Origin: Sperchopsis tessellata
Taxonomy: Eukaryota; Arthropoda; Insecta; Coleoptera; Hydrophilidae
NCBI GenBank assembly: GCA_033557685.1
Contig: JAWQRN010000127.1
Location: forward strand, 1 to 37,181
DNA: 37,181 bases
Direction of reading: 5' to 3'
Made by a program: the position numbers and the translations under genes. Shown here piece by piece: positions 25,001 through 35,413 of the stretch (position 1 is its first letter; the number at the start of each line of letters is the position of its first letter). The notes beneath the pieces were generated by a model that was given only the letters and a program-made list of their open reading frames with translations, searched no databases and was not told the DNA's origin.

Positions 25001-28000
25001 TGACGAATCAAGTTCAAGCTCAAGAGTCCTAAGATACTACTAATATTACATATGTGCTTTTAAATACAAAATGGAGTAACACAGGTGCGTTGAAGCAACT
25101 CATGTTTCAGAAAACACAAGAATTATTGGTATCAATTCCAGGACACGGAACCCCAATGAATTTTTTTCAAATGATCGTTAACGACGATTTCCTATAGACT
25201 GTTGTAGAACAAACAAATCCTTATGCAGTTGAGGTTTTTTTACGTCCAGAAACATCTGTGAAAAAAAGATGTAACTGTGGATGAATTAAACATTTGTTTG
25301 GGTCTGTTTGCTCCGTACAGGAACAATACATTTGTGTCGTCTAAACGATTACTGGAAAACTGACCCCTTATTTGATATACCTGTTCAAAAAATACGTGTC
25401 ATGGAATAGATTTCTCATTATTTTGAGATGCTTACATTTTATGACTCCAGAAACATCTCCGGTTGATCGTCTCGGAGAGATAAGATCTGTGGTAGATTTC
25501 ATTAATACAAAAATGAATGACATTTATTACCCCGGAAGAGAGCTATCATTGGACGAATCAATGATACTTTGGCGTGGTCGTCTTCAGTTCAAGCAGTATA
25601 TAAAAAATAAACGCCATAAACATGGAATAAAGTTATATATGCTCACAGAGCCAAATGAGTTGATTTTAAAATTTCGTGTTTATGAAGGTTCTTCAGATGT
25701 TTCTAGCGGGACTGGACATACAGAGAAGATAGTTTTGCATTCACTTGAAGAGAAATTAGGTAATGGACATGCTATGTATCTAGATAATTTTTATAATAGT
25801 GTTGAGTTGGGTAACAAGCTGCTACAGGAAAATACATATTGTACTGGAACTTTAAGAGTTGATAGAAAAAACAATCCAAAAGAGGTAAAGACTGCAAATC
25901 TAGGAGAGAACAAATCTATGTTTTGTGATGGAGTACATATTGGAAAAGGGCGTGACAAACGTAATGTTCAGTATATTAGTAGCAAGTTTGGAAGCGAAAT
26001 GGGTGTTTTTAGAAATAGAATAGGACAAGAATCTGAAAAGTCTTCAGTTATAATGTGTTTATGTCTGGAGTAAACATACAAGATCAGATGATGGCGTACT
26101 ATCCTTGTGATCGTAAAATCATTCGATGGTACAAGAAGTTGTTTGTAAATGTGCTGCAGATGAGCTTGATTTGTGCACATTTCTTATACAACAAGTATAT
26201 ATATAGTGACATTAAAATTTTTTTTTATATTTATTTGTTTAGCGCCACTTTTTGTCCATTTGGACCTAATGGGCACTTAATTAGCTCCTCCAAAAAAAAA
26301 AGATAAGGGAGAGATAGGGACACACATCTCAAGAGGTTCATCTTGATGACTAAAATCCGACACACTTGAAATGGGCCAACAGGCGGGTAGGTATACAGAG
26401 GGAGAAAAACAAAGGAAAACCAAATCTAAGAGTTAAGCCACACAAACAAAACAAACCTCCACAAAAAGAGACAACCCTACATTATTACTTTATAATGTTG
26501 TACCAAATTAATGATTTTGTGGAAAAAAACAAGGATTACTTAGTAAACCTTCCAATGTAGAATCGGAAGGAAGACTCCAATCAGATCGCACTGAATAGAA
26601 TTTTAGGCATTCCATAATGATATGTTTAATTGAGCCCTCTGTCTCAAAATCACAGTCACAGGAAGGATCTGGTTTCCTTCCGACTGTATACATGTATAAT
26701 TGTTAATTGTCTTCTAAAAAATTTACCTATAGCAAACCATGGTTCTCTTACTGTTCTTTGTACAGAAAAATAATGCTTTCCCTTCGATGCTGAGACCTTC
26801 ATAAAGAAAGACTCCCATTGATTTACAATTTTGCATTTATAGTGACATAAGGCATCCTGATACGAAACCCTTGAATTTAGTAAAGGAGGAGCATTTATGG
26901 CCCATCCTTTGCCATACAGTCCATTTCCTTATTTTCCAGCACTCCAATATGACCTCTTATCCACAGGAAGTGAACCTCTTTTCCACAACAAGCAAAGTAT
27001 CTCACCATAGCCTTTATATCAAAAACCAGATGATTTTTATAAGCCTCCTTACCTTTTAAACAAATTAGGGCAGATTGACAATCTGAAATAATTACATAGT
27101 GGGTATCCCCAAGGCCTCTAATAAAAATGAGTGCTGCTCTAGTAGCCATATGTTCAGCAGTATAAAATGAGCTAAGATTGTTTATTTTAAATTGTTCCCT
27201 GAAATCGTAACTTTATAAGAATTAATTCATTTAAAGGTCCAAAAGCACCTTTCTAATAGTACTCTCAAAAAAAAATTATCAGTTTATTCTTTGCAGAATG
27301 AATCAAGGAATAAAAAAAAGTGGAACTTGATTAATGAACATCTTCAAACGATGACTTTTATTCTACAATGTAATTTCAACTCAGTTAAAAGTAAGGCGTG
27401 GCAAGAAACAACCGAGTTTTTCCTACAAGACATGGTAACGACTTTATCAGTTAATGAAGCTGACAAGGATATGGAAATGTTGTTTAAAGGATTAGTTACA
27501 TTTTGTGTAAAAATGATACAAACAACACATGTAAGTAATATTAAACTTAAATTTTTTGTTAACGTGTATTAAGTACTACAAGACTTAAATAGCAAGAAAT
27601 AAGAATGTAATAGACTTCTACGGTTATTTTTTGTATGAATGTTGTTTTCCGGTGGAAACCGTGTAGAGGCTTTGATAATACCTTCACTCAGTGTATGTCC
27701 CTTGCAACTTATCAGAGCCTCTACATGGAAACAACATTTATAAAGAAATATGAAGGTCCAAACGCTATGGCGCTTCATTATTATATCACTGCGATCCCAT
27801 ATAAATGAGTATTCATTTTTCTTATTGTAATGTTGATATTTTATTTTCAGCATTTGCTTTCACCAATCATAGTGGATATGTCATTAATAATTTGCTCATT
27901 ATTAATGACAAGATGTTCCTTGGACTTCACATTTATTTTCTCATCATCCATATCCATATTAGAAGCATTACTGAAATCCAGAAAACCACTGATCATGGAC

Positions 28001-28387
28001 CGCTTACCATCATATTTACAGCAATATAGACTGCTGCTTAAGGGATTATGCCGAAAGAGTGATACCAATTTGAATTTGGACATCGTTGGTATACAACAGA
28101 TGTCAGATTGTTCACATCAAATGGAAAAGTTAACTAAAGCATTAGTTACTTGCACAAAAGATATGGCTCGTATTTCACCATATCTGATATGTGATATTTT
28201 GAAAGAGTTCGAGCAAATTAGCTTATATCCAAACGTCAAAATTCATCTGAATACCTGCCTGTACAGTTTGTTAACTCTTTGTGATAAACATGCCATCGCT
28301 TACATCTCTAGGAGTACATCGTGTACAGAAGTGTTTAAAGTTTTGTATGAAAATTATTCAAAGTTCAAGTACACAGGAAAAGTGTAG
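16025..28387 (+). CDS. Urb2: Urb2/Npa2 family nucleolar pre-rRNA-processing protein, ten exons, complete
   Basis: The Urb2/Npa2 family acts in the nucleolus in early pre-60S (27S pre-rRNA) processing. Exons: 16025-16040, 16160-16588, 16956-17134, 17208-17438, 20616-21288, 21351-21583, 22159-22380, 22466-22702, 27297-27530, 27851-28387. All introns are GT-AG. The exons sum to 2,991 bp with no internal stop, or 996 aa. That is shorter than vertebrate URB2 (about 1,500 aa). The protein is largely helical and Lys/Ile/Leu-rich, with no enzymatic motif, as expected of an ARM-like scaffold. The family call rests on the last exon (residues 819-996). There, KLTKALVTCTKDMARISPYL and PNVKIHLNTCLYSLLTLCDK, ending EVFKVLYENYSKFKYTGKV, match the conserved Urb2 C-terminus. 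Introns 4 and 8 are swollen by transposons; the others are 62-575 bp. It is divergent from RpL7. An AATAAA lies at 28690-28695. Confidence 0.85.
17764..19003 (+). mobile_element. mariner-family DNA transposon, near full length, inactive
   Basis: Terminal inverted repeats at 17766-17799 and 18970-19003 match at 32 of 34 positions. A TA at 17762-17763 and another at 19004-19005 fit the TA target duplication. The transposase relic starts near 17877 (DRYSTQQRIQIVKHYFKNGE, helix-turn-helix region). It continues through PGSSIRHHAQEFNISRSKI and VNKQN, then the second catalytic block QQDGAACHT near 18601, and ends with LDFFLWG near 18728. It is dead: at the first catalytic site the normal FSDEAHF reads FSE-stop-AHF near 18329. 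The third Asp has been removed by a small deletion (SC-ITPLD near 18711). Several stops and frameshifts occur. It is inserted in Urb2 intron 4. Confidence 0.9.
19010..20597 (+). mobile_element. 5'-truncated LINE (Jockey/CR1-like), reverse transcriptase only
   Basis: Reverse transcriptase motifs in broken frames: STGYDEVPTKQLK near 19130, KAENYRPIALLSNKIFEKIL near 19291, DLCKAFDSL near 19468, and a YADD catalytic box at 19709-19720, then NYLKLNVSKTELLSY near 19799. The C-terminal part includes YSIMKYGIIFWG near 20074. There is no endonuclease or RNase H. The 3' end near 20575-20597 is an attaataaag / attttattta A/T-rich tail. It follows the mariner almost directly and stops within about 20-40 bp of the acceptor of Urb2 exon 5. 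The exact 5' junction is unclear. Confidence 0.82.
21731..21987. mobile_element. Long palindromic MITE (about 257 bp) in Urb2 intron 6
   Basis: The whole element is an imperfect palindrome with arms of about 115 bp. Both ends read tttatctccct inward, and the arms share actacgtaattaacagagtt and gaatgcactgcaaa. The centre carries cgtacg on both sides. A 13-bp direct repeat, tgactgttaggtg, flanks it at 21697-21709 and 22001-22013, with 21 and 13 extra bases between repeat and arms. It has no coding capacity. The superfamily is not assigned. Confidence 0.85.
22741..24540 (+). mobile_element. 5'-truncated LINE (CR1/Jockey-like), reverse transcriptase region
   Basis: The segment opens with the linker typical upstream of the RT domain (NPKNFWRYVNQHK near 22848, then IPSTM). 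It continues with RT blocks: ANF-like FAKAFDRIDHKVI near 23428, SSGVPLGSILDPLL near 23588, and FADD at 23681-23692, followed by LERLHNWCNSNKLYLNIKKC near 23753. The C-terminal thumb reads RSKLEYCCTIWNPFY near 24054. It ends in a (taaa)n tail at 24524-24540. Many stops and frameshifts make it inactive. Its 5' junction lies about 40 bp after the exon 8 donor of Urb2. Confidence 0.85.
24613..26215 (+). mobile_element. piggyBac-like DNA transposon, transposase recognisable, 3' end lost
   Basis: A TTAA at 24613-24616 is followed by caggttgaatgcc, matching the TTAA target and the GTTGAxTGCC-type terminus of piggyBac-like elements. The N-terminal acidic region (DEFTPDLDDDESSSSS near 24976) contains stops. 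An intact 233-codon frame (25372-26073) carries the DDE core: RELSLDESMILWRGR (first Asp) near 25537, YLDNFYNS (second Asp) near 25777, and RKNNPKE near 25866. VNIQDQMMAYY (near 26070, frame-shifted) should hold the third Asp region. No 3' inverted repeat was found. The element runs into the poly(A) end of an oppositely oriented LINE near 26216. It sits in Urb2 intron 8. Confidence 0.88.
26216..27235 (-). mobile_element. 5'-truncated LINE with RNase H and zinc-finger tail, inserted in the piggyBac element
   Basis: On the minus strand, from high to low coordinates: an RNase H domain with SSFYTAEHMATRAALIF, IISDCQSALICLKGK and VHFLWIRGHIGVLENKEMDC (about 27180-26895), then a C-terminal Cys/His cluster CDCDFETEGSIKHIIMEC (about 26660-26607). 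The last part is stop-rich and ends in an A-rich tail on the minus strand (tttttttt at about 26219-26227). The layout matches the 3' end of I/R1-like elements. It differs from the LINE at 1-3882 in sequence and tail. Its 3' end abuts the piggyBac transposase, so it probably inserted into it. Confidence 0.75.
27638..27738. repeat. Short inverted-repeat element (MITE-like) in Urb2 intron 9
   Basis: The left arm at 27638-27677 (aatgttgtttt...gtagaggctttgata) is mirrored by the right arm at 27710-27738 (tatcagagcctctacatggaaacaacatt), with a 32-base centre. The left arm carries about 11 extra bases (ccggtggaaac). A related left arm reappears at 37128-37170. The preceding 37 bases (27604-27640, starting aatgtaatagactt) recur at 29554-29590. 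Confidence 0.75.
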
Positions 28388-29196
28388 TTTGAATTTTTGT
28401 ATGATTTTTAAGTATACAAGAAATTTTATGACATGAACATAGGTGCCATTTTTAGAGGTAGTCTTAAAGAACTCCATCAATAATCCTCTTTTAATCATTT
28501 CACTGCAGGAACCGTATATATCCGCAAAACAAAAATGTCGTGTTGTGGATTAATTTGTGGCGTTTATTTAGCTTCTTATATTTAGAAATGTGCAGTTCCG
28601 TTTGTATTTACATGATTTTTATATCATATCGTTTATAATTTAGTTGCATTCACCCACATTTTAAATAATAATACCATTTTATCTGCTTCAATAAACAAGA
28701 CTGTAACTAGACAAATAGAATTTATTTTTACAAAAGTTCTCGCCTATTGTAGCTCTAAAAATGGTTCATTTGTTACTTAATTGTTAATAAATTGTTATTT
28801 AAAAAGAGTACTTTATTTATATTGTCTTTTATGTGTTAATCCCAACAATATATCTCAATTAATGTCATTTAAGTACATCAGGAATGTTCCAACATAGAAC
28901 CTTGCGGCAACTCCAAAAATACAATCCGTGACTCCGATATCATACTAACCATATATGTTCTTTAAGGAGGTAAGAGTTTAATATAATATTTAAAATTTAT
29001 GAATAAAATACCAGTTTAACCTGTAAAGGAATATAGTAATGACTACTGGTGCTGGTTCTAGTGGAATTAATAATAACGATATTAATGGTTATTAGTTTTT
29101 TACTAATACCTATACCTCCTTACCTATAAGGAGCAGTTTTTGTATGAATATGGAAATCACTTGTTGAATTGTAAGGTTTGAGGGAAGGAAGCAGAT
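28388..29196. other. Urb2 3' UTR and flank
   Basis: Canonical AATAAA signals lie at 28690-28695 and 28786-28791, about 300-400 bases after the Urb2 stop. Beyond that I see nothing except A/T-rich DNA. Confidence 0.55.
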
Positions 29197-32066
29197 GCTA
29201 CAAAATGAGTTAACACTGTCAGGTTATAGACACTAAAAGATTGAATTGCTAATTACGACTTTGGCAAGTAACGAAAACTTTTACGAGGCGACATCTGTCC
29301 AAAGAAAGTTATAGCTTCTTTGTAAGATTCTGCTGATTCCAGATTTAAAGTATGATTTCCATATCCGCAAAACGTACTGTTGCTATTTTCCCCGAAAAAG
29401 AACTGTTTTATTGTATTTTCCCGTCATGTTTGCTCTGTTATCGTAATCTTGTTCTACATAGTTTTTAAAATTCATGTAGCAGATTTAAAAACCGTCAAGT
29501 AGTTCCTTGCCTCATTTTTTTCCAAAAAATTATCTAAATATATAAAACGTTTAAATGTAATAGACTTTCACAGTTATTATCTGTATGAATATATAAAACC
29601 TTCTACAATTGAAAATTCCATTAAGGAATAATCAATGTTGTCTGTTCCGTATGAGGTGAATCGGGAGTTGCATCAGCAATAATTAAAAAATATTTAGCTA
29701 TTTTAACTTCCTTAATGATTGCATTTTGTACAAATCTGCCACAGATATTTATAAACTCATTTTGTATTCTCATTGAAAGGAAATGAATATGCATTCCCTT
29801 ATTTTCTTCTTGTGGTGTTTGACCTTTTAAAATATACTCTACTGGTATTGGATCATATGTACTTAAAACTTCAATTAAATTGTTGATCTAATCTAAAAAA
29901 AGCTAGCCCTTATTCAAAATGAAAAAATATTATATTCAGATAGAATTCTAATAGCTTTTTCCAATATTTGCTTTGGTCATTGGTAATTTCATTTACACGC
30001 AGGTTTTCTATTCTTCGATCAGCTAAGCACTTTTATGTAAATTTTTCCACAAAACATAATTCTTCACATGTGAAATATAAGTATTGCTGGAATTTTTCTA
30101 ATCGTTTTTAACTGTGTATCCCAATTTATCTGTTAAATATGAAAACGAGAGTATCTTCTTATTCAGAATGTAACACGGTGCACAATAAATTGATTGATTT
30201 TTCTTGCTCCAGTATAGCCAATCTCTATTACAAATTGTTACCATTTGCAAGCTTTCTTGAAAGTATATTATGTATATGGAAATGCACAATTTGCTGTATT
30301 GCTTCCAATATTTTCTGGAATTTCCAACCGCTTCAATTTCAAAAAGGATTTCAATTGGTCGGTATTATTTTTATCAAGCATTTCCATATCTAAAACAATT
30401 AAGGTATCTATAGTCAATTCGCTGTCTGGAATCACACTTTTACTGTTTTGATAATTATCGGCTTGTGTTTCACTGTCACTAACTAAATCTTGTAATTTTG
30501 TTTCATCTCTGGTAGTCTCGCTATCTTCATTTAATAGGTCTATTGTTTAAATTCTTTTTCATTTTCACTATTCTGATGTTCTGTCACAACACTACATTTT
30601 TCAATATTGACTGTTGTTCTTCTGCAATCATGTCATTGCGAACATTCTTTAGCGTTATTAAATTTTTCAGAGCAGATCCTCCCTTAATTTCTTTTGCCTT
30701 TTGCAAATATCTCTTCATTTTAAATATCCTGTTAATATTTTTATCATTTAATTATAAAATAACTATGAAATATGGACAACTCACCAAACACTAAATCCCC
30801 GTTATTTTTTTCTTAATATCAATTTTTACAACAAGTAAGCAAATTAAAAATGTGATTGAAGGATCGATCTTAGCAAAATGCAAGATCGATTTAGCGAAGA
30901 TCGATCTAGATCAAAGATCGATCTTGTTACAAAGGCACATTTTGATCAAATATCCATCCGCCACAAATATGATTGAACTATTTAAAAACACAATCTTGCA
31001 ATCATTATATATTGTGCCTGAAAAGAAAATATTTATGTTTGGATTCTGTACTCTAACTAGCTTTCTGAAACCTCTGGAGTATCGTAATCTACGAATACAG
31101 AATTCTTGTATGTAGTATTTTATGCTCAAGAGATTGCATTGATTACTGGTATTACATATATATATCCATTTTATGCTGTATTTTTTAAGACTTTAATGTT
31201 GTTTTACACTTATAATTAGAAAAGCGCACCTCCATTACCGCTTACAGTTTATAATTAAATTTCTTTCTCCTACTTTTTAAATATTATTGCCATTTTGTCT
31301 TCTTCATAAATTTTAGTTCGTTAAATAAATTTAATGCTTGTAAAATAACAGCTTCTGATATAAAAAGTCATAGTAAAAGTTTTAGGTTGCGTTGTGCGCT
31401 TGACTTATAATGTTTATTAAATTTGAACAGAAATTCATGTTTTAAATTAGATAATGTGCTTTTCAAACAATTCACAATAGTTTTGTGCGAAATATTATCG
31501 ATGAAAGTTTTGGTTTGGTGAAAGATTTGAGAACGAGAAATATTGAAAATGTTTGCTATTATAGATATGTTTAGTTTATGTATAATAATTATAAAAGTTG
31601 TTTGGAAGGTGTTTTTGTCAATAGTTCATGGTTAATTGACAACTTATTACGGTGCACAAGTCTGTTTCAATTATAGTTTTCATTGTGTAATTTATACACT
31701 TAAATAACAATTTGTTAATAATCTTTGTCTTTAAAATTGTACCATTCTTACTGCTATATCATTTGTTTTTGCTTTTGAATGGACCCTTCCTGGAAAACTG
31801 CAATAAAACTCGGGGAGGCCTAACAAAAGTCTATTGTTATTGTGAGTGATTTGAGCATGGTCAGGTCAAAAATGGTCAGTTCTCATATCAATAAATTTTG
31901 TAACAAAATAAATATATCACTTTTGTTGACTTAAATTTGAAGTATTAATACAGTTTAATTTTTTGAAAATCTGTAAGATCGATTTTGATCAAAGCTCAAT
32001 TTTTGATCAATCGATCTTTTTTTGGGATCGAAGATTGATCCTAAAATGTGAGTTTGACCCAGCCCT
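29197..32066 (-). mobile_element. Decayed hAT transposon with ZMYM1-like transposase
   Basis: On the minus strand a transposase-like frame opens near 30718 (MKRYLQKAKEIKGGSALKNL). The TTF-type zinc-finger region follows (NRDWLYWSKKNQSIYCAPCY, about 30237-30178). The DUF4371-like block is also recognisable (IIADATPDSPHTEQTTLI near 29640-29700). Frameshifts and stops separate these parts. The outer end near 32066 reads tagggctgggtcaaac on the minus strand, a hAT-style terminus (normally CAGGGCTGGG). Clusters of GATCGAT words lie near it (31977-32030) and before the transposase (30862-30922). No matching left terminus was found; the left border is only set by a repeat at about 29198-29290. The 31130-31960 part has no recognisable content and may include other insertions. 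Confidence 0.65.
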
Positions 32067-32950
32067 ACTCAGAATATGGCACGATTGAGCAAACGACAGA
32101 CGATTTTTCCAGTTGGAAACAACAATACATGTGTGCGTGTCTTCGCAAATAGAAAAATGTAATTTAAGGATTCGTAACACAATTAAAAAATATAGTCGGG
32201 TAAAATGATTCAATAAAAAAAATCGAGCTAAATAAAAATCGATACCCTCTCTGATACTCTCTGCTCATATCTCATAATACGTTGTTGTAGATCAAATTCA
32301 GGATTCACTTTATACTAAATGAACTAAAAAATAATAACCCTTTGTAAACGTGGTTTTGTTCTTGCTGGTGAAATTAAAATACGTAAATACAATTAAACAC
32401 TTATATTTACAAAAGAAATAAAATAAATATAAAATATACAACTATGCTGGTAAAAATTAAAGAATTGAAATTATACGGCGTGTACTGCTTCTCGTGTGGT
32501 CGTTATCGAAGTGACTGATAAAAATGGTAGGGTTGGCAAACAACCCCATGCGGGCGGAAACAGCTTCCTCCTCTAGCCACCAGAGAGGGAAATTTAAAAT
32601 ACTTGTTACACCTTTAATTATTATTCTATCATTAACTAGCATATCTATGGTAACCTACGAGCTTAAATTTCATAATGGATTAGTTACATAATAACGATAA
32701 CACCCACAAACAGTGTAACAAACGCCCTAAATACACTTTAAAGTATCAAATAAAACTAAAAATATTTATTGGAATGTAAATAAAAGCAGTTCTTAAATTT
32801 GAATTTACGGGTAGTTATTTCTCATTTTATCTTGTGATTAATAAATATTCACTTCTTTTCCAGAATGATAATAATAATAAATGATCGTTATAAATAAATA
32901 CTTTTAAAATTCAAATCGAATTTTTAAGGGGCCTCATCTAAAGTAAAATA
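32067..32950. other. Guanylate kinase 3' flank, including part of the segmental duplication
   Basis: About 32620-32950 is homologous to about 36160-36760. A GC-richer patch at 32478-32592, unlike the surrounding DNA, is absent from the second copy and looks like an insertion of unknown type. An AATAAA on the minus strand lies at 32956-32951, about 20 bases after the guanylate kinase stop. Confidence 0.5.
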
Positions 32951-32975
32951 TTTATTGCATGTTGCTTGTTTTAAC

Positions 32976-34403
32976 TTAAAATCTACAGAATCTTGAATTT
33001 ATTGAAACTAAACCTTTTGACAAGACGAATTCTCTGAGCTCTCCATAAGCTTGGTCCAAATCATCATTGACAATAATAAGATGAAAGTTGCCTGGTTCTT
33101 CACCTAAAATAAAAAAGTACATTTAATACAAAAATTGGTAAGAAAACATAAATAGAACCAATAAAACATCTTCAGAACTAAAAGAGTTTATAATATTATA
33201 ACACAAATATAAACAAGAAATCCCAAATGGAGTCATTATTATATATCAGAAAGTGGGACTTTACAAACAAAAGGTAGTATAAATATTATCTAGGCTCTCG
33301 TGCCTTGATCTTAGAATATTAAGGTAACTATTTAGAGTGTAATAGATTATGTGTGTGTGCTACAACTAAAATAACTTAGGACAGAAACTACAGCAATGAC
33401 CCTGTGAAGTTTTTCTTATATGAAAGACCTATCTCATGCACCTTTGCATAGGATAAGTCTTTTACTTATATTTAGTTTATCATACATCGATTAATCAATT
33501 ACTTTATAGATTAATCGAAGGGAAATCCCAGTTCTAGTTGGGATGAAGGGTGCGTTAGGAATGGAAAAAGAGGTATATTTTTTTAACGCCAAATGACAAG
33601 ATATATAGAACTTGATCTTAAATATTTTTTCTTTATCAAAATGTTTTAGCAGTAAACAAAACTAACAGCTTCTTATATCTTAAATACTTTCAAAGATATG
33701 GTATTTGGTGGTTATATGATCATATAATCGATTAATATAATTTTGAATTAATTGATTACATTATAAAGTGTATCAAATCGATTATTATATTGATTAAGTC
33801 ATCCATCCAAATGCTGATCACTTGGAAACCAGATTAACCACCATCCTGTGGAGTTATTACCTCTCTATGAATGGTGACGAAACTTTGTCAACTTTTTAAA
33901 TCGACATAAATATCTAAATAAAGATCTTAACCATATTTAATTTCAGCTGGTGCCACCTTCAGCCTTGCTTCTAAACTTTCTGGAGTTTCAGTGTTACGAT
34001 CTTCTAATCTTCTCTTCAACTCCTCCCTAGAAGGTGGTTTTATAAAAACCATCCATGGATATAAATTCGTCTGCTTTATTTGTTTCACACCTTCAACATT
34101 AATATCCAGTATGCAAACCTTTCCTGTGCGTGTCACATTCTCAACAGCGGCAAAGCTCGTTCCGTACATGTTGCCAGAGAAATTTACTGTGTGTATAAAT
34201 TTGCCATCTGCAATATCTTTCTCCATTGCCTCTTTATCCGTAAAATTATATTGTACACCTTCTTCTTCGGCAGGTCTTCGATTCCGAGTGGTATGACTCA
34301 CACTAAACCCAAAACTTTTTTGGAATTCGTTCATCAATTTTGTGATGAGGGTGGTTTTGCCTGACCCAGATGGTCCACAGAATACTAGGTATTGTGTTGC
34401 CAT
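32976..34403 (-). CDS. Guanylate kinase, complete, two coding exons
   Basis: A cytosolic enzyme converting GMP and ATP to GDP and ADP in guanine nucleotide supply. Coding exons are 34403-33932 and 33103-32976 (600 bp, 199 aa, normal for the family). The P-loop GPSGSGKTT is at residues 10-18. The GMP-binding motif SHTTRNRRPAEEEG begins at residue 36, followed by YNF. The lid and second half follow with FIHTVNFSGNMYGTSFAAVE and GKVCILDINVEGVKQIK, then VFIKPPSREELKRRLEDRNT. The last exon gives EEPGNFHLIIVNDDLDQAYG, the conserved C-terminal NDD.D.AY motif. The start MATQYLVFCG is preceded by an acceptor (ttttacag at 34412), so an upstream 5' UTR exon exists. The joins use gttaag/ttttag (intron 33104-33931) in phase. 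A diverged copy of the last exon lies upstream at 36822-36907. Confidence 0.95.
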
Positions 34404-34680
34404 TTTCACTCCTGTAAAATATAATATCATTATTAAACAGAAAATATTATAATATGACTTGTAAAGCTATATCTACAAGGAAAACTCTGCTTATTTAATG
34501 GTTATTGAGGCGAGGTGAGTGTTGAATCAAACTATGTTTAAATGAAAACTTGGAAAATTTTAGGCTATTATTACAATCAAAGTAGTGTTGCAAAACTCTA
34601 TCCAAATCAATATTCAAGTTACAAATATTATTTAAGCACTAATATGGGACAAGAGCACAGATTAAGTATGTAATACTTAC

Positions 34681-34735
34681 CAGTCCGGCACTGGGGCTGG
34701 GAGGATGCAAAATAGCAAGAAGTTAAAATCTTTAT
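34681..34735 (-). other. Probable 5' UTR exon of guanylate kinase
   Basis: A strong donor on the minus strand (GGACTG then gtaagt, donor at 34680) ends a locally GC-rich segment (cagccccagtgccggactg). It pairs with the acceptor at 34412-34413, eight bases before the guanylate kinase ATG. The 5' limit and transcription start are not determined; 34735 is arbitrary. Confidence 0.5.
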
Positions 34736-34984
34736 TTTCGTCTATTTAATCACAATATTTTTAATTAAAATTTCAAATTGAGTACATATGCGTGTGCATA
34801 TATACATAATATTATCTCCAGATATAATCAACCAGTTTTATCAATCAATTTGTTTCTATTTTCTCTAAATACTTGAACAGTTTTATCCTTCCTACAAATT
34901 ATAAAGTCATTGATCGCTTTTTTTTGCCAAAAACAAAAAATACTGTTTTTCTGAGTTCAATGATATCCCATAAGGGAGTGTGAA

Positions 34985-35413
34985 GTAAAAAGTTATTCTT
35001 GATATAGAGGTATAAACATCCAAAAAACGATATTTTGTGTGCTGGAATAATTTAATTTTATTGATAAGTTATTATCCACTCGTATCCTGGATGCATCATT
35101 TACACATATTTTTTTGGAACTGTGAGTTCCATGTCTGAGTTCTATGTCATATGCATGTTGAAAGTCAATACAGAGATTATGTATAGTTCTATTCAATTTC
35201 TATCCTTTCTCGAGTAGCTGCCTTAGAGTGAAAAATTGATCAATACTAGACCTGTTCTTCCTGAAACCCACTTAGGAATGCCCCAGTAAAGCATCTATGA
35301 AAGGCTTCAGCCTATCTAGTAAGATATTCCATATGACTTTATATACGGTGTTGATTAGGGAGATGCCTCTGTCATTTGTGTTGTTTCCCTTTTTGTGGAA
35401 TGAATTTACGATT
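34985..35413 (-). mobile_element. LINE reverse transcriptase fragment (RTE-like group)
   Basis: On the minus strand, across frameshifts, it reads RGISLINTVYKVIWNILLDR (about 35372-35313). Then come a region equal to FxGFRKNRSxIDQFFTLRQL (about 35280-35225) and NRTIHNLCIDFQHAYD (about 35194-35149). These are the fingers and palm blocks of arthropod LINE reverse transcriptases. The catalytic box is absent and both ends are truncated. Confidence 0.7.

Noticed and set aside
30139..30451. Plus-strand ORFs with hydrophobic stretches
   Set aside because: Antisense to the zinc-finger part of the hAT transposase relic.
33991..34364. Plus-strand ORFs over the guanylate kinase
   Set aside because: Antisense shadows of the kinase coding exon.
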